64,000 nt of DNA, taken from UBA8752 sp965657965 (GTDB lineage: Bacteria > Bacteroidota > Bacteroidia > Flavobacteriales_D > Sanyastnellaceae). The notes below the pieces were generated by a model. It worked only from the letters and a program-made list of their open reading frames with translations. It did no database searches and was not told the origin of the DNA. A program made the position numbers and the translations under genes. Below are positions 33,201 through 41,830 of this stretch, in pieces (within the stretch, counting starts at the first letter, position 1; each line of letters begins with the position of its first letter). The DNA lies in the NCBI GenBank assembly GCA_965657965.1, contig CBFHQM010000009.1, positions 1 to 64,000 of the forward strand, given 5' to 3'.

Positions 33201-34042
33201 TGCTCCTTCTCGAGGACAGTGTCACGGTCCAACACGAGCTCGTTGCGCTCGATGCTGACCACCTCACCGGTGTCTTCGTCTACGAAATCTTCAATCCACG
33301 TCTTGAGCACACGTGCAGCCAAACGCCGACCGAGGACACGCTTCACGCCTGCCTTGGAGACTTTAACCTCTTCGGCCAAGTCAAAAATGCCAAGAATGTC
33401 GCGGTCAGACTCGTATCCAATGGAACGCAACAACGTGGTCACAGGAAGCTTCTTCTTCCGGTCGATGTACGCGTACATCACACTGTTGATGTCGGTCGCG
33501 AATTCAATCCAACTTCCTTTGAAAGGAATGATTCGTGCGCTGTACAGCTTCGTCCCGTTCGCGTGACGGCTCTGGCCGAAGAACACGCCGGGTGAGCGGT
33601 GCAACTGATTGACGATGATTCTCTCGGCGCCATTCACCACAAATGAACCTCGGGGGGTCATGTAGGGAATCGTGCCCAGGTAAACGTCCTGTACGATGGT
33701 TTCAAAGTCCTCGTGCTCAGGGTCTGTGCAATACAGCTTCAACTTGGCTTTCAGCGGGACGCTGTAAGTCAAACCACGCTCAATGCACTCTTCGATGCTG
33801 TAGCGCGGCGGGTCGATGAAGTAGTCGAGAAACTCCAACACGAATTGATTCCGCGTGTCGGTGATCGGAAAGTTCTCATTGAACACCTTAAACAAACCTT
33901 CGGTGTCACGGTCTTCTGGCTTGGTCTCAAGCTGGAAGAACTCGCGGAACGACCGGAGCTGAATGTCAAGAAAGTCCGGATAAGCGAGATCCGGAGTGGT
34001 GCTGGCGAAAGAGTGTCGCTGCTGCAGTTGTGGCGTCAACAT
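30227..34042 (-). CDS. rpoB: RNA polymerase subunit beta
   Basis: This 1271-residue subunit forms the DNA/RNA channel with beta'. The rifampicin region reads [20 protein letters not shown] then [13 protein letters not shown]; the residues equivalent to E. coli D516, H526 and S531 are wild type, so target-based rifampicin resistance is not indicated. [11 protein letters not shown] and the C-terminal [21 protein letters not shown] are also conserved. I place the start at ATG 34042 ([12 protein letters not shown]); the nine extra codons up to a TTG at 34069 are not conserved. Confidence 0.98.
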   Translation of the reverse strand: [1271 protein letters not shown]

Positions 34043-34101
34043 ATTGTGCGGCTTATCGGAGGGGTACAAATCGCAGGCGTGCAGGTAGGTTTTGGGGGCG
34101 C

Positions 34102-34162
34102 ACCCTGTTCGGTACAGGGTACAAGAAGGTCAGACCGGGACCTGCGCCCAGCCTGACCTTCT
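34102..34162 (-). promoter_or_regulatory. Two tandem hairpins in the rplL-rpoB gap
   Basis: The 141-base gap holds a 10-base perfect inverted repeat (34124-34133 with 34153-34162) and, downstream on the minus strand, a shorter one (ACCCTG 34102-34107 with CAGGGT 34115-34120). Neither is followed by a T-run. In E. coli this gap carries an attenuator and an RNase III site that set the L12:beta ratio; an equivalent role here is an inference. Confidence 0.5.
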
Positions 34163-34183
34163 GAAATTCAGCGAGTTGTGATC

Positions 34184-34561
34184 TTACTTGATCTCAACTT
34201 CTGCTCCGGCTTCCTCGAGTTGAGTCTTGAGGGCCTCGGCCTCGTCTTTCGCTACGCCCTCCTTCAAGGTGGCGGGTGCGCTGTCAACGATGCCTTTGGC
34301 TTCCTTCAGTCCCTGTCCTGTCAGCTCTTTTACGAGCTTTACAACAGCGAGCTTAGAGCTGCCTGCGGCTTTGAGGATCACATCGAACTCAGTCTGCTCT
34401 TCTGCACCGCCATCGGCTCCACCTGCGGCGGGACCAGCGACAACAGCAGCAGCAGCTGCGGGCTCAATGCCATACTCTTCCTTCATGATCTCTGCGAGCT
34501 CGTTTACCTCCTTAACGGTAAGGTTAACAAGAGCCTCGGCCATGGTTTTCAAATCAGCCAT
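34184..34561 (-). CDS. rplL: 50S ribosomal protein L7/L12
   Basis: This 125-residue acidic protein is L7/L12, the stalk protein that recruits translational GTPases. It has an N-terminal dimerisation helix region, an Ala/Gly-rich hinge (about 33-53) and the C-terminal domain with KLAVVKLVKELTGQGLKEAKGIVDSAP. Order rplJ-rplL-rpoB is conserved. It is separated from rplJ by 48 bases. Confidence 0.98.
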   Translation of the reverse strand: MADLKTMAEALVNLTVKEVNELAEIMKEEYGIEPAAAAAVVAGPAAGGADGGAEEQTEFDVILKAAGSSKLAVVKLVKELTGQGLKEAKGIVDSAPATLKEGVAKDEAEALKTQLEEAGAEVEIK

Positions 34562-34609
34562 GATAAAATATATAAGGGTTTACTTTTTTGTTGAATGGGG
34601 TTGTCAAAG

Positions 34610-35134
34610 TCAGCCTTCGCGTTCGCCAAGTGCTTTGACCAGTCCGGAAATGGTGTTTCCACCGGATTGCAGTGCGCCGAGGACATTCGACATTGGGCTC
34701 TGGAGCAGACCAATGAGTTCGCCGAGGAGTTCCTCTTTGCTCTTGATCGCCGTAAGGGCCTTCAGTTGGTCATCCCCGATGTACACAGCTTCTTCGACAT
34801 AAGCGCCTTTCAAAATGGGGCGCTCACTTGTTTTGCGGAAATCTTCAATGAGTCGCGCAGGGGCATTGCCCACTGTGCTGGTCATCAAAGCTGTTTGACC
34901 TTTCAGCACGTCCAGAAGCTCGCCGTAGTTGCGTTCTTCTATTCGTTCCATCGCAATGCGCAGCAGTGTGTTTTTCACCACTCGAATTGTGACGTCAGCC
35001 TTAAAGCATTCCCCGCGCAACTTTGTCGTGTCGGCAGAATTTAGAGACGAAGCATCCGCCAAGTACACCACATTGGTGTCCTTGAGAATTCCCTGGAGCT
35101 CCTCGATCGCTTGATTTTTTTCTTCGCGTGTCAT
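34610..35134 (-). CDS. rplJ: 50S ribosomal protein L10
   Basis: This 174-residue protein anchors the L7/L12 dimers on the ribosome. It has the usual TREEKNQAIEELQ start, VVKNTLLRIAM RNA-binding region and a helical L12-binding tail (LIGLLQSPMSNVLGALQS). It begins 11 bases after rplA, so there is no room for an E. coli-type L10 leader directly ahead of it. Confidence 0.97.
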   Translation of the reverse strand: MTREEKNQAIEELQGILKDTNVVYLADASSLNSADTTKLRGECFKADVTIRVVKNTLLRIAMERIEERNYGELLDVLKGQTALMTSTVGNAPARLIEDFRKTSERPILKGAYVEEAVYIGDDQLKALTAIKSKEELLGELIGLLQSPMSNVLGALQSGGNTISGLVKALGEREG

Positions 35135-35145
35135 GGGTTCCTGGT

Positions 35146-35841
35146 TCAGCTATTCAGAGACTTCGATTCAATCCGGACACCCGGTGACATCGTTGAGCTA
35201 ATAAATACGCTCTTGATGTAGGTGCCCTTCGCAGCAGACGGGCGCAAACGAACCAAGGTTTGCAGGACTTCGCCAGCATTCTCCGCGATCTTCTCTTTCG
35301 AAAAGCTCACCTTCCCTACGGAAGCATGGATGATGCCGTACTTATCCACCTTGAAATCGATCTTACCTGCCTTAACGTCCTGGACGGCCTTCCCAACCTC
35401 CATAGTGACTGTACCCGATTTCGGGTTGGGCATGAGGCCACGTGGTCCGAGAATTCGGCCCAACGCACCCACTTTACCCATCACTTGGGGAGTTGTGATG
35501 ATCACATCCACATCGGTCCATCCGCCTTTGATTTTCTCGACAAATTCATCGAGGCCAACGTGGTCCGCTCCTGCCTCCTTGGCTTCTGCTTCCTTATCAG
35601 GGTTACAGAGAACCAGTACGCGCACATTCTTTCCGCTTCCGTGAGGAAGTGAAACCGTGCCACGTACCATTTGGTTGGCTTTACGCGGGTCCACGCCAAG
35701 GCTGACGGCGAGGTCAACAGAAGAGTCGAACGTCGCAGAGGAAATTTCCTTTACGAGCCCGGCTGCATCGTCGAGCGAGTACGCTGTATCCACGTCGAAT
35801 TTTTCGAGCGCGGCTTTGCGTTTGCGTGTCAGTTTTGCCAT
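35146..35841 (-). CDS. rplA: 50S ribosomal protein L1
   Basis: This 231-residue protein of the mobile L1 stalk binds 23S rRNA and, in many bacteria, represses its own mRNA. Clear signatures are SLPHGSGKNVRVLVLC, MPNPKSGTVT and the C-terminal block PSAAKGTYIKSVFISSTMSPGVRI. It begins 21 bases after rplK, in the conserved L11-L1 pair. Confidence 0.98.
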   Translation of the reverse strand: MAKLTRKRKAALEKFDVDTAYSLDDAAGLVKEISSATFDSSVDLAVSLGVDPRKANQMVRGTVSLPHGSGKNVRVLVLCNPDKEAEAKEAGADHVGLDEFVEKIKGGWTDVDVIITTPQVMGKVGALGRILGPRGLMPNPKSGTVTMEVGKAVQDVKAGKIDFKVDKYGIIHASVGKVSFSKEKIAENAGEVLQTLVRLRPSAAKGTYIKSVFISSTMSPGVRIESKSLNS

Positions 35842-35862
35842 TGTGGTTAGATGAATTGACGA

Positions 35863-36300
35863 TCAAGAAGGCGAATCGCCGGTCACGTTCAGTCCCATAC
35901 TCCTTGCTGTACCTGCGACCACCTTCATGGCGGACTCAATGGTAAAGCAATTCAAATCGGACATCTTGTCTTCTGCAATTGCACGGACTTGGTCCCACGT
36001 CACTTTGCCCACCTTCTGTCGGTTGGATTCCGGAGAACCCTTCTTGACTTTGGCGGCTTCCATGAGTTGCACTGCTGCGGGCGATGTCTTGATGACAAAG
36101 TCAAAAGACTTGTCACTGTAGACAGTGATGACCACCGGAAGAACCTTGCCTGCTTTGTCCTGGGTACGCCCATTGAACTGCTTGCAAAATTCCATGATGT
36201 TTACACCTGCCGCACCAAGTGCAGGACCAACCGGCGGTGAAGGGTTGGCAGCGCCACCCTTTACTTGCAGTTTGACCATCTTGGCGACTTCTTTAGCCAT
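35863..36300 (-). CDS. rplK: 50S ribosomal protein L11
   Basis: This 145-residue protein binds the GTPase-associated region of 23S rRNA. KLQVKGGAANPSPPVGPALG (proline-rich N-domain, the thiostrepton contact) and GTARSMGLNVTG near the C-terminus are diagnostic. A 127-base gap separates it from nusG, long enough for a leader or internal promoter, but I could not identify one. Confidence 0.98.
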   Translation of the reverse strand: MAKEVAKMVKLQVKGGAANPSPPVGPALGAAGVNIMEFCKQFNGRTQDKAGKVLPVVITVYSDKSFDFVIKTSPAAVQLMEAAKVKKGSPESNRQKVGKVTWDQVRAIAEDKMSDLNCFTIESAMKVVAGTARSMGLNVTGDSPS

Positions 36301-36427
36301 GGATCTATTGTTTATGGTGAACAGGTCGGCCGCAGTGTCCAGGGAAGCATTCTGGGACAGGGCACGGGACGTCCTGGCTGTTCCTAATTAAAAAATGGTT
36401 TCAGTGAAAATTGTTTCATCCTTGTCG

Positions 36428-36979
36428 TTAAGACTCCTTCTCCACTTGGAGGAACCCCAACTCTACCGGGGTCTTCCGTCCAAAAATCTTCACCATCACC
36501 TTGAGTTTTCTCTTTTCTTCGTTGATCTCCTCGATAGTGCCGTGGAATCCATTGAATGGACCGTCTCCCACTTTCACCACTTCTCCTACTTTGAATGGGA
36601 TTGCCAGTTCCTCCTCGCTCTCGGCAAGCTCATCCATCCTACCCAACATTCTGCTGACTTCTTGTGGCCGCAAAGCCAACGGATCTCCCCGCTTCTCTGC
36701 ACCCAAGAATCCAATCACACTTGGCGTGTTCCGAATCACGTGAGGCACCTCGCCGATCAGGGCACATTCCACAAACACATAGCCTGGGAAGTGGTTGCGC
36801 TCCTTCGTGACTTTTTTGCCGTTCCGGATTTGCAACACCTTTTCGGTAGGAATCAAAATTTGACCCACATAATCGGACAAGCCGGCCGCTGAGATTTCAG
36901 ACTCAAGGAATCCCTTGGCCTTGTTCTCCTGCCCGCCGATGGCACGAACAACGTACCACTTCTTGTCGATTTCGCTCAT
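36428..36979 (-). CDS. nusG: Transcription termination/antitermination protein NusG
   Basis: This 183-residue protein has an NGN domain (KKWYVVRAIGGQENKAK ... HFPGYVFVEC ... VIGFLG) and a C-terminal KOW domain (VGEVVKVGDGPFNGFHGTIEEI) connected by a linker around residue 120. It couples RNA polymerase to the ribosome or Rho. ATG at 36979 is fixed by the conserved W-Y-V-V start; the frame upstream overlaps secE. It follows secE by 14 bases. Confidence 0.98.
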   Translation of the reverse strand: MSEIDKKWYVVRAIGGQENKAKGFLESEISAAGLSDYVGQILIPTEKVLQIRNGKKVTKERNHFPGYVFVECALIGEVPHVIRNTPSVIGFLGAEKRGDPLALRPQEVSRMLGRMDELAESEEELAIPFKVGEVVKVGDGPFNGFHGTIEEINEEKRKLKVMVKIFGRKTPVELGFLQVEKES

Positions 36980-36993
36980 GGTCTTGGTCGGAT

Positions 36994-37215
36994 TCAAATC
37001 ACGTATGTGTAGATCATGCCGATCACACCTTGCCAGATGCTGTCCGCATTGTTCACACCAAATACCCAATCCATCGCGAAGACGACGCCTGCGATGAGTA
37101 GAGATGCAATGAACACCAAAATCGAAGCCTCCTGCAATTGCTTTGGAGCAGGCCATGTAACGCGCTCCACCAGTTCAGTGTAGCTGTCCTTCACATATTC
37201 AACGACGTTTGCCAT
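36994..37215 (-). CDS. secE: Preprotein translocase subunit SecE
   Basis: This 73-residue protein is the short, single-membrane-span form of SecE: an amphipathic helix (YVKDSYTELVERVTWPAPKQLQEAS, with the conserved VTWP) followed by one transmembrane helix (about 30-53). With SecY and SecG it forms the export channel that every T9SS cargo in this window must first pass. It starts 17 bases after tRNA-Trp; rpmG, often found between tuf and secE, is absent here. Confidence 0.96.
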   Translation of the reverse strand: MANVVEYVKDSYTELVERVTWPAPKQLQEASILVFIASLLIAGVVFAMDWVFGVNNADSIWQGVIGMIYTYVI

Positions 37216-37232
37216 GTGGTTGGGGTGTTTTG

Positions 37233-37305
37233 CACGGGCAGCAGGACTCGAACCTGCAACCAACGGTTTTGGAGACCGCTACTCTACCAATTGAGCTATG
37301 CCCGT
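37233..37305 (-). tRNA. tRNA-Trp (anticodon CCA)
   Basis: This 73-nt cloverleaf has acceptor stem ACGGGCA/TGCCCGT. The anticodon stem GCGGT/ACCGT holds loop CTCCAAA, and the T-arm contains GGTTCGAGTCC. It lies between tuf and secE, its usual place in this superoperon. Confidence 0.96.
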
Positions 37306-37313
37306 AGACGGCG

Positions 37314-37343
37314 AAAGAAGATGCCCGGTTGGGCACCTTCTTT
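37314..37343 (-). terminator. Hairpin after tuf, possible attenuator
   Basis: On the minus strand AAAGAAGGTGCCC pairs with GGGCATCTTCTTT around an AACC loop with one internal mismatch, 33 bases after the tuf stop. The T-run is part of the stem only, so it may cause partial termination or mark processing before tRNA-Trp rather than full termination, since essential genes follow without another obvious promoter. Confidence 0.6.
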
Positions 37344-37376
37344 CCCCAGAATTAATATTTCAATTGTTGTCTAAAA

Positions 37377-38564
<1,188 letters not shown>

Positions 38565-38615
38565 GGTTTGGGTTGTTTGTGGTTAAACGTTATAAAAATG
38601 TACTTCTGCAAATGG

Positions 38616-38687
38616 AGCCAATGACGGGAATTGAACCCGTGACCTCTTCCTTACCAAGGAAGCGCTCTACCCCTGAGCTACATCGGC
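38616..38687 (-). tRNA. tRNA-Thr (anticodon GGT)
   Basis: This 72-nt cloverleaf has acceptor stem GCCGATG/CATTGGC (one G-T pair). The anticodon stem CTTCC/GGAAG holds loop TTGGTAA, and the T-arm contains GGTTCAATTCC. It is the last tRNA before tuf. Confidence 0.96.
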
Positions 38688-38725
38688 AGTGGTCTTGAAG
38701 CGCCCCGTTGGGCGGCTTCTATTTT

Positions 38726-38799
<74 letters not shown>

Positions 38800-38827
38800 T
38801 TGCCCATCGAAATGGGTAAGGTGTTTG

Positions 38828-38910
38828 TGGGGGTAATAGGATTCGAACCTATTCAGTCTAAGACAACAGATTTACAGTCTGCCCCGGCTCTCCAACTCCG
38901 GCGTACCCCC
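38828..38910 (-). tRNA. tRNA-Tyr (anticodon GTA)
   Basis: This 83-nt class II tRNA has a long variable arm. The anticodon stem CAGAC is followed by loop TGTAAAT, and the T-arm contains GGTTCGAATCC. The acceptor stem starts GGGGGTA. Confidence 0.95.
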
Positions 38911-38937
38911 TTTGGTACTAATTATGGTCGATGATGG

Positions 38938-39011
38938 AGCCGGTGGAGGGATTCGAACCCCCGACCTGCTGATTACAAATCAGCTGCTCTAGCCAACTGA
39001 GCTACACCGGC
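38938..39011 (-). tRNA. tRNA-Thr (anticodon TGT)
   Basis: This 74-nt cloverleaf has acceptor stem GCCGGTG/CACCGGC. The anticodon stem GCTGA/TCAGC holds loop TTTGTAA, and the T-arm contains GGTTCGAATCC. It is the first transcribed gene of the superoperon; with CGT and GGT elsewhere in the window, three Thr isoacceptors are present. Confidence 0.96.
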
Positions 39012-39031
39012 ATCTGTCAAAGAACAAGGGC

Positions 39032-39062
39032 AAAAAAAAGCCCTCCCCGATTTCGGGAGGGC
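39032..39062 (-). terminator. Terminator of hpf, overlapping the superoperon promoter
   Basis: On the minus strand GCCCTCCC pairs with GGGAGGGC and is followed by eight T residues. It lies 70 bases after the hpf stop, and its 5' arm begins at the last base of the -7 element of the next promoter. Confidence 0.88.
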
Positions 39063-39091
39063 AAATGTAGTGTAGAATACGTTGGGTACAA
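39062..39091 (-). promoter_or_regulatory. Promoter of the tRNA-tuf-rpoBC superoperon
   Basis: On the minus strand TTG (39091-39089), exactly 19 bases, then TACATTTG (39069-39062) are a perfect match to the Bacteroidota consensus. Transcription should start within the first arm of the hpf terminator, which would leave the new transcript unable to form the full hairpin. Confidence 0.7.
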
Positions 39092-39131
39092 TGGGTAAAA
39101 ACAATCTGTTATTTCCCGAATTGCAAACGAC

Positions 39132-39425
39132 TTAAGCCGCCTTGCCACGGACCTTGGCCAACTGCCTTCTGAGGGCTTCTGTGACCTCCGCTGCAGCCTC
39201 TTCGAAACTGCCGGCTCGCTTGCCACTGTGGATGTCTGGGCCTGGCAATCCAAGCTTGATTTCAACACGCTTGTTTTCGCGCTCTTGATCCTTGTCTAAA
39301 CGCAAGAAAACATCGGCGGTTAAGATGCCAGGATGAAACAGGGTGAGCTTCTCAAGTTTGTCCTGAATAAAATCAAGGAGAGACTGATCGGCTTTGAAGT
39401 GAATAGATTGGACTTGAATTTGCAT
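39132..39425 (-). CDS. hpf: Ribosome hibernation-promoting factor, short form
   Basis: This 97-residue protein of the HPF/YfiA family binds the 30S decoding region and inactivates ribosomes when growth stops. It has the beta-alpha fold start MQIQVQSIHFKADQSLLDFIQDKLEKL and the basic ENKRVEIKLGLPG strand. It lacks the long-form C-terminal dimerisation domain. It is the last gene of the rpsU-xer-hpf group, starting 24 bases after the recombinase gene. Confidence 0.93.
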   Translation of the reverse strand: MQIQVQSIHFKADQSLLDFIQDKLEKLTLFHPGILTADVFLRLDKDQERENKRVEIKLGLPGPDIHSGKRAGSFEEAAAEVTEALRRQLAKVRGKAA

Positions 39426-39449
39426 GTTAGGATCTTGATATGTGAGACT

Positions 39450-40355
39450 TCAGAAGATGCCTCGCGTATCAAGTGCTGACCCTTTGTGCGCGTCCTTCAG
39501 CCTTTTCGTGCTGACGTGTGTGTAATGTTGGGTTGCATTTAGACTGCTGTGTCCCAACAACTCTTTCACTGCATTGATGTCGGCCCCGCGATTGAGTAGA
39601 TGCGTAGCGAATGAATGCCGGATAACGTGAGGGCTGCACTTGTTTAGCGAGCTCGTCTCCGTAATGTAGTGATTCACCCTGCGATAAACAAATGCTGGAT
39701 ACAGCTCCCGACCCCCATCGGTGACCAATAAAAAGTCGCTTGTACCTGGCCTTTTGAGCATGTAGGTCTCTGCCATGTCTAACAACTGCTCCGAAACAGG
39801 AATCAGTCGTTCTCGTCCACCTTTACCAAGAACCTTGATGGTTCGGCGGCTCACCTGAACGTCTGCATGCTTCAGCTTGATCAGCTCGTCTTGGCGAATG
39901 CCTGTTTCATACAGCAACGTGAGCATGAGCCTGTCTCGGAGTCCAGACCAGGAATCAGGGAAAACATCTCCCTCTAACAATGCGGCGATGTTGCGCTCAG
40001 GCACAACCTCGCGAACGCGCTTCTCCAGCTTGGGGAGTGTGACCCCATTGCTCGGGTCGCGGTCCGTAAAAGTCATTCTGCGCGCGAAACGATTGAACGT
40101 CCTAAATGCGCTCACCTTTCGGTGGATGGTGCGTGGGCTCCTGCCCTCTTGCATCATGTGAACCACCCATGATCGTACCCAATCGCCATCGATGCCCACC
40201 AATTCATGGTGATCATACTTCTCGGCAAGAAACCTTTGAAATTGATTGAGATCGGACCGATAGCAGCGCAGCGTGTGAACACTGCCCCTCTTCTCTTTTT
40301 CCAAGAAGTGCAGGAAGGCCTGCAGCGGCTTTTGGGGGGAAAGCGTGGTAGACAT
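39450..40355 (-). CDS. XerC-like tyrosine recombinase
   Basis: This 301-residue tyrosine recombinase has an N-terminal SAM-like core-binding domain (about 10-95) and a catalytic domain with the R-H-R-H-Y set: Arg in GIRQDELIKL, HVIRHSFATHLL, LGHSSLNATQ and the nucleophile in QHYTHV. The length and the core-gene context (rpsU before, hpf and tuf after) point to chromosome-dimer resolution rather than a phage integrase; XerC versus XerD cannot be fixed without the second gene. ATG at 40355 is preferred over a TTG at 40373. Confidence 0.9.
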   Translation of the reverse strand: MSTTLSPQKPLQAFLHFLEKEKRGSVHTLRCYRSDLNQFQRFLAEKYDHHELVGIDGDWVRSWVVHMMQEGRSPRTIHRKVSAFRTFNRFARRMTFTDRDPSNGVTLPKLEKRVREVVPERNIAALLEGDVFPDSWSGLRDRLMLTLLYETGIRQDELIKLKHADVQVSRRTIKVLGKGGRERLIPVSEQLLDMAETYMLKRPGTSDFLLVTDGGRELYPAFVYRRVNHYITETSSLNKCSPHVIRHSFATHLLNRGADINAVKELLGHSSLNATQHYTHVSTKRLKDAHKGSALDTRGIF

Positions 40356-40404
40356 TTTGGTTTGGTTACTCAATAATAACCCACCAAACCCTCATACCAA
40401 ATTA

Positions 40405-40593
40405 TCAGCCCATCAAAGCCTTTTTGTTTTTGTAGACGGCTTTCTTCATCGCTTCGCGACGAACCGTCTTCGGCTTAACGTACTCTTTGCGGGCGCGGAG
40501 CATACGCCCAGTTTTCGTGCGATCGAACTTCTTCTTAAAGCGCTTGAGTGCGCGTTCGATGTTTTCTCCCTCCTTGACCGGAATGATGAGCAT
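40405..40593 (-). CDS. rpsU: 30S ribosomal protein S21
   Basis: This 62-residue, very basic protein is bS21. It has the family pattern IPVKEGENIERALKRFKKKF and a Lys/Arg-rich tail. bS21 helps position mRNA on the 30S subunit, and in Bacteroidota it is discussed in connection with the sequestered anti-Shine-Dalgarno sequence. It is followed by the XerC-like gene after 49 bases. Confidence 0.97.
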   Translation of the reverse strand: MLIIPVKEGENIERALKRFKKKFDRTKTGRMLRARKEYVKPKTVRREAMKKAVYKNKKALMG

Positions 40594-40610
40594 AATGGAA
40601 AATTGGACCG

Positions 40611-40639
40611 CGAAGATAGCGGATTTTAAGGAGAACCAA
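40611..40639 (-). promoter_or_regulatory. Possible promoter of rpsU
   Basis: On the minus strand TTG (40639-40637), 18 bases, then TATCTTCG (40618-40611), one mismatch from TAnnTTTG, lie 18 bases before the rpsU ATG. Confidence 0.5.
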
Positions 40640-40655
40640 CCCCTCTAAATTCAGA

Positions 40656-41804
40656 TTATAAACCGTCTTTGATCAGACCGCGGGAAATGACCAGCTTTTG
40701 GATTTCAGAAGTGCCCTCTCCGATGGTGCACAATTTGGAGTCGCGGTAATACTTCTCCGCAGGGAACTCCTTGGTATATCCATAGCCACCAAAGATTTGA
40801 ACACCTTCAGTCGCCACAGTCACACACATCTCAGAAGCCTGGTATTTCGCCATGGCCCCCAATCGGGTCACATCGCCGCCATTCTCTTTGGCCCAACAGG
40901 CCTGATTGATCAACAGGCGCGACGCCTCGATGCCGACGGCCATGTCAGCCAGCTTGAAACCGATACCCTGAAAGTGGGCAATGGGCTTGCCAAATTGCTC
41001 TCGCTCTTTCGAGTAGGCCAATGCTGCATCAAATGCACCTCGTCCAATGCCCAGGGACAGTGCTGCAATGGAAATGCGCCCCCCGTCCAGAATCTTCATG
41101 GCCTGGATAAAACCTTCGCCAACTTCGCCAAGAACATTGGCCGCTGGGACCCGGCAATCTTCAAAAATGAGCTCTGCAGTTTCGCTTGCGCGCATGCCGA
41201 GCTTGTCTTCTTTTTTCCCCCCGCGGAACCCGGGCATGTCCCTTTCCACCACCATGGCGGTGATGCCATGACTGTCCAAAAGGTCGCCAGTACGAACGAG
41301 CACGACGGCAACTTCAGCACTGAGTCCGTGCGTGATCCAGTTCTTCGTGCCATTCAACACCCAATCCTCTCCGTCTTTGACGGCCGTGCACCGCATGCGC
41401 ATGGCGTCTGATCCAGTACCAGCTTCGGTCAAACCCCAAGCTCCAATGTGCTCCCCCGTCGCCAACTTGGGCAAAAACCGGCGCTTCTGCTCCTCGTTAC
41501 CAAAGGTCAATATGTGGTTGGTGCACAAACTGTTGTGCGCCGCCATACTCAGGCCCACTGCACCGCAAACGGCGGCAAGCTCCTCGATGGCGGCCGCATA
41601 CTCGAAGTATCCTAAGCCGGCCCCACCGTAAGTTTCGGGAACAAGCATGCCGAGCAAACCCAACTCCCCCATTTTGGAAAATGTGTCTCTGGGGAAGTGC
41701 TGGGCTTCATCCCACTTCATCACGTGGGGTTGAATTTCTCGCGCCCCGAAATCTCTCACCATGTCGCGAATGGCGGAAATGGTCTCACTGTCTTGGAAGT
41801 TCAT
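40656..41804 (-). CDS. Acyl-CoA dehydrogenase
   Basis: This 382-residue FAD enzyme oxidises acyl-CoA to enoyl-CoA in fatty-acid or branched-chain amino-acid breakdown. FAD-binding signatures are AWGLTEAGTGSDAM and WITHGL, and the C-terminal QIFGGYGYTKEFPAEKYYRD ends with the segment IGEGTSEIQK, in which the glutamate fits the catalytic base of the short-chain group. Chain-length preference cannot be read. ATG at 41804 gives the standard length; the frame is open to a TTG at 41834. It may work with the PaaG-like hydratase elsewhere in the window. Confidence 0.93.
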   Translation of the reverse strand: MNFQDSETISAIRDMVRDFGAREIQPHVMKWDEAQHFPRDTFSKMGELGLLGMLVPETYGGAGLGYFEYAAAIEELAAVCGAVGLSMAAHNSLCTNHILTFGNEEQKRRFLPKLATGEHIGAWGLTEAGTGSDAMRMRCTAVKDGEDWVLNGTKNWITHGLSAEVAVVLVRTGDLLDSHGITAMVVERDMPGFRGGKKEDKLGMRASETAELIFEDCRVPAANVLGEVGEGFIQAMKILDGGRISIAALSLGIGRGAFDAALAYSKEREQFGKPIAHFQGIGFKLADMAVGIEASRLLINQACWAKENGGDVTRLGAMAKYQASEMCVTVATEGVQIFGGYGYTKEFPAEKYYRDSKLCTIGEGTSEIQKLVISRGLIKDGL

Positions 41805-41830
41805 TGCATCCGTTTGAGGTGCAAAGGTCG

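Noticed and set aside
34043..34069. Upstream TTG start for rpoB adding nine residues
   Set aside because: The added residues are not conserved, and an ATG fits the known N-terminus.
36301..36427. Possible L11 leader or promoter in the nusG-rplK gap
   Set aside because: No TAnnTTTG element or convincing L1-binding structure could be seen by eye.
39450..40355. Tyrosine recombinase as sign of a prophage or integrative element
   Set aside because: It lies among rpsU, hpf and tuf with no phage genes or attachment-site duplication at the tRNAs; the XerC role fits better.
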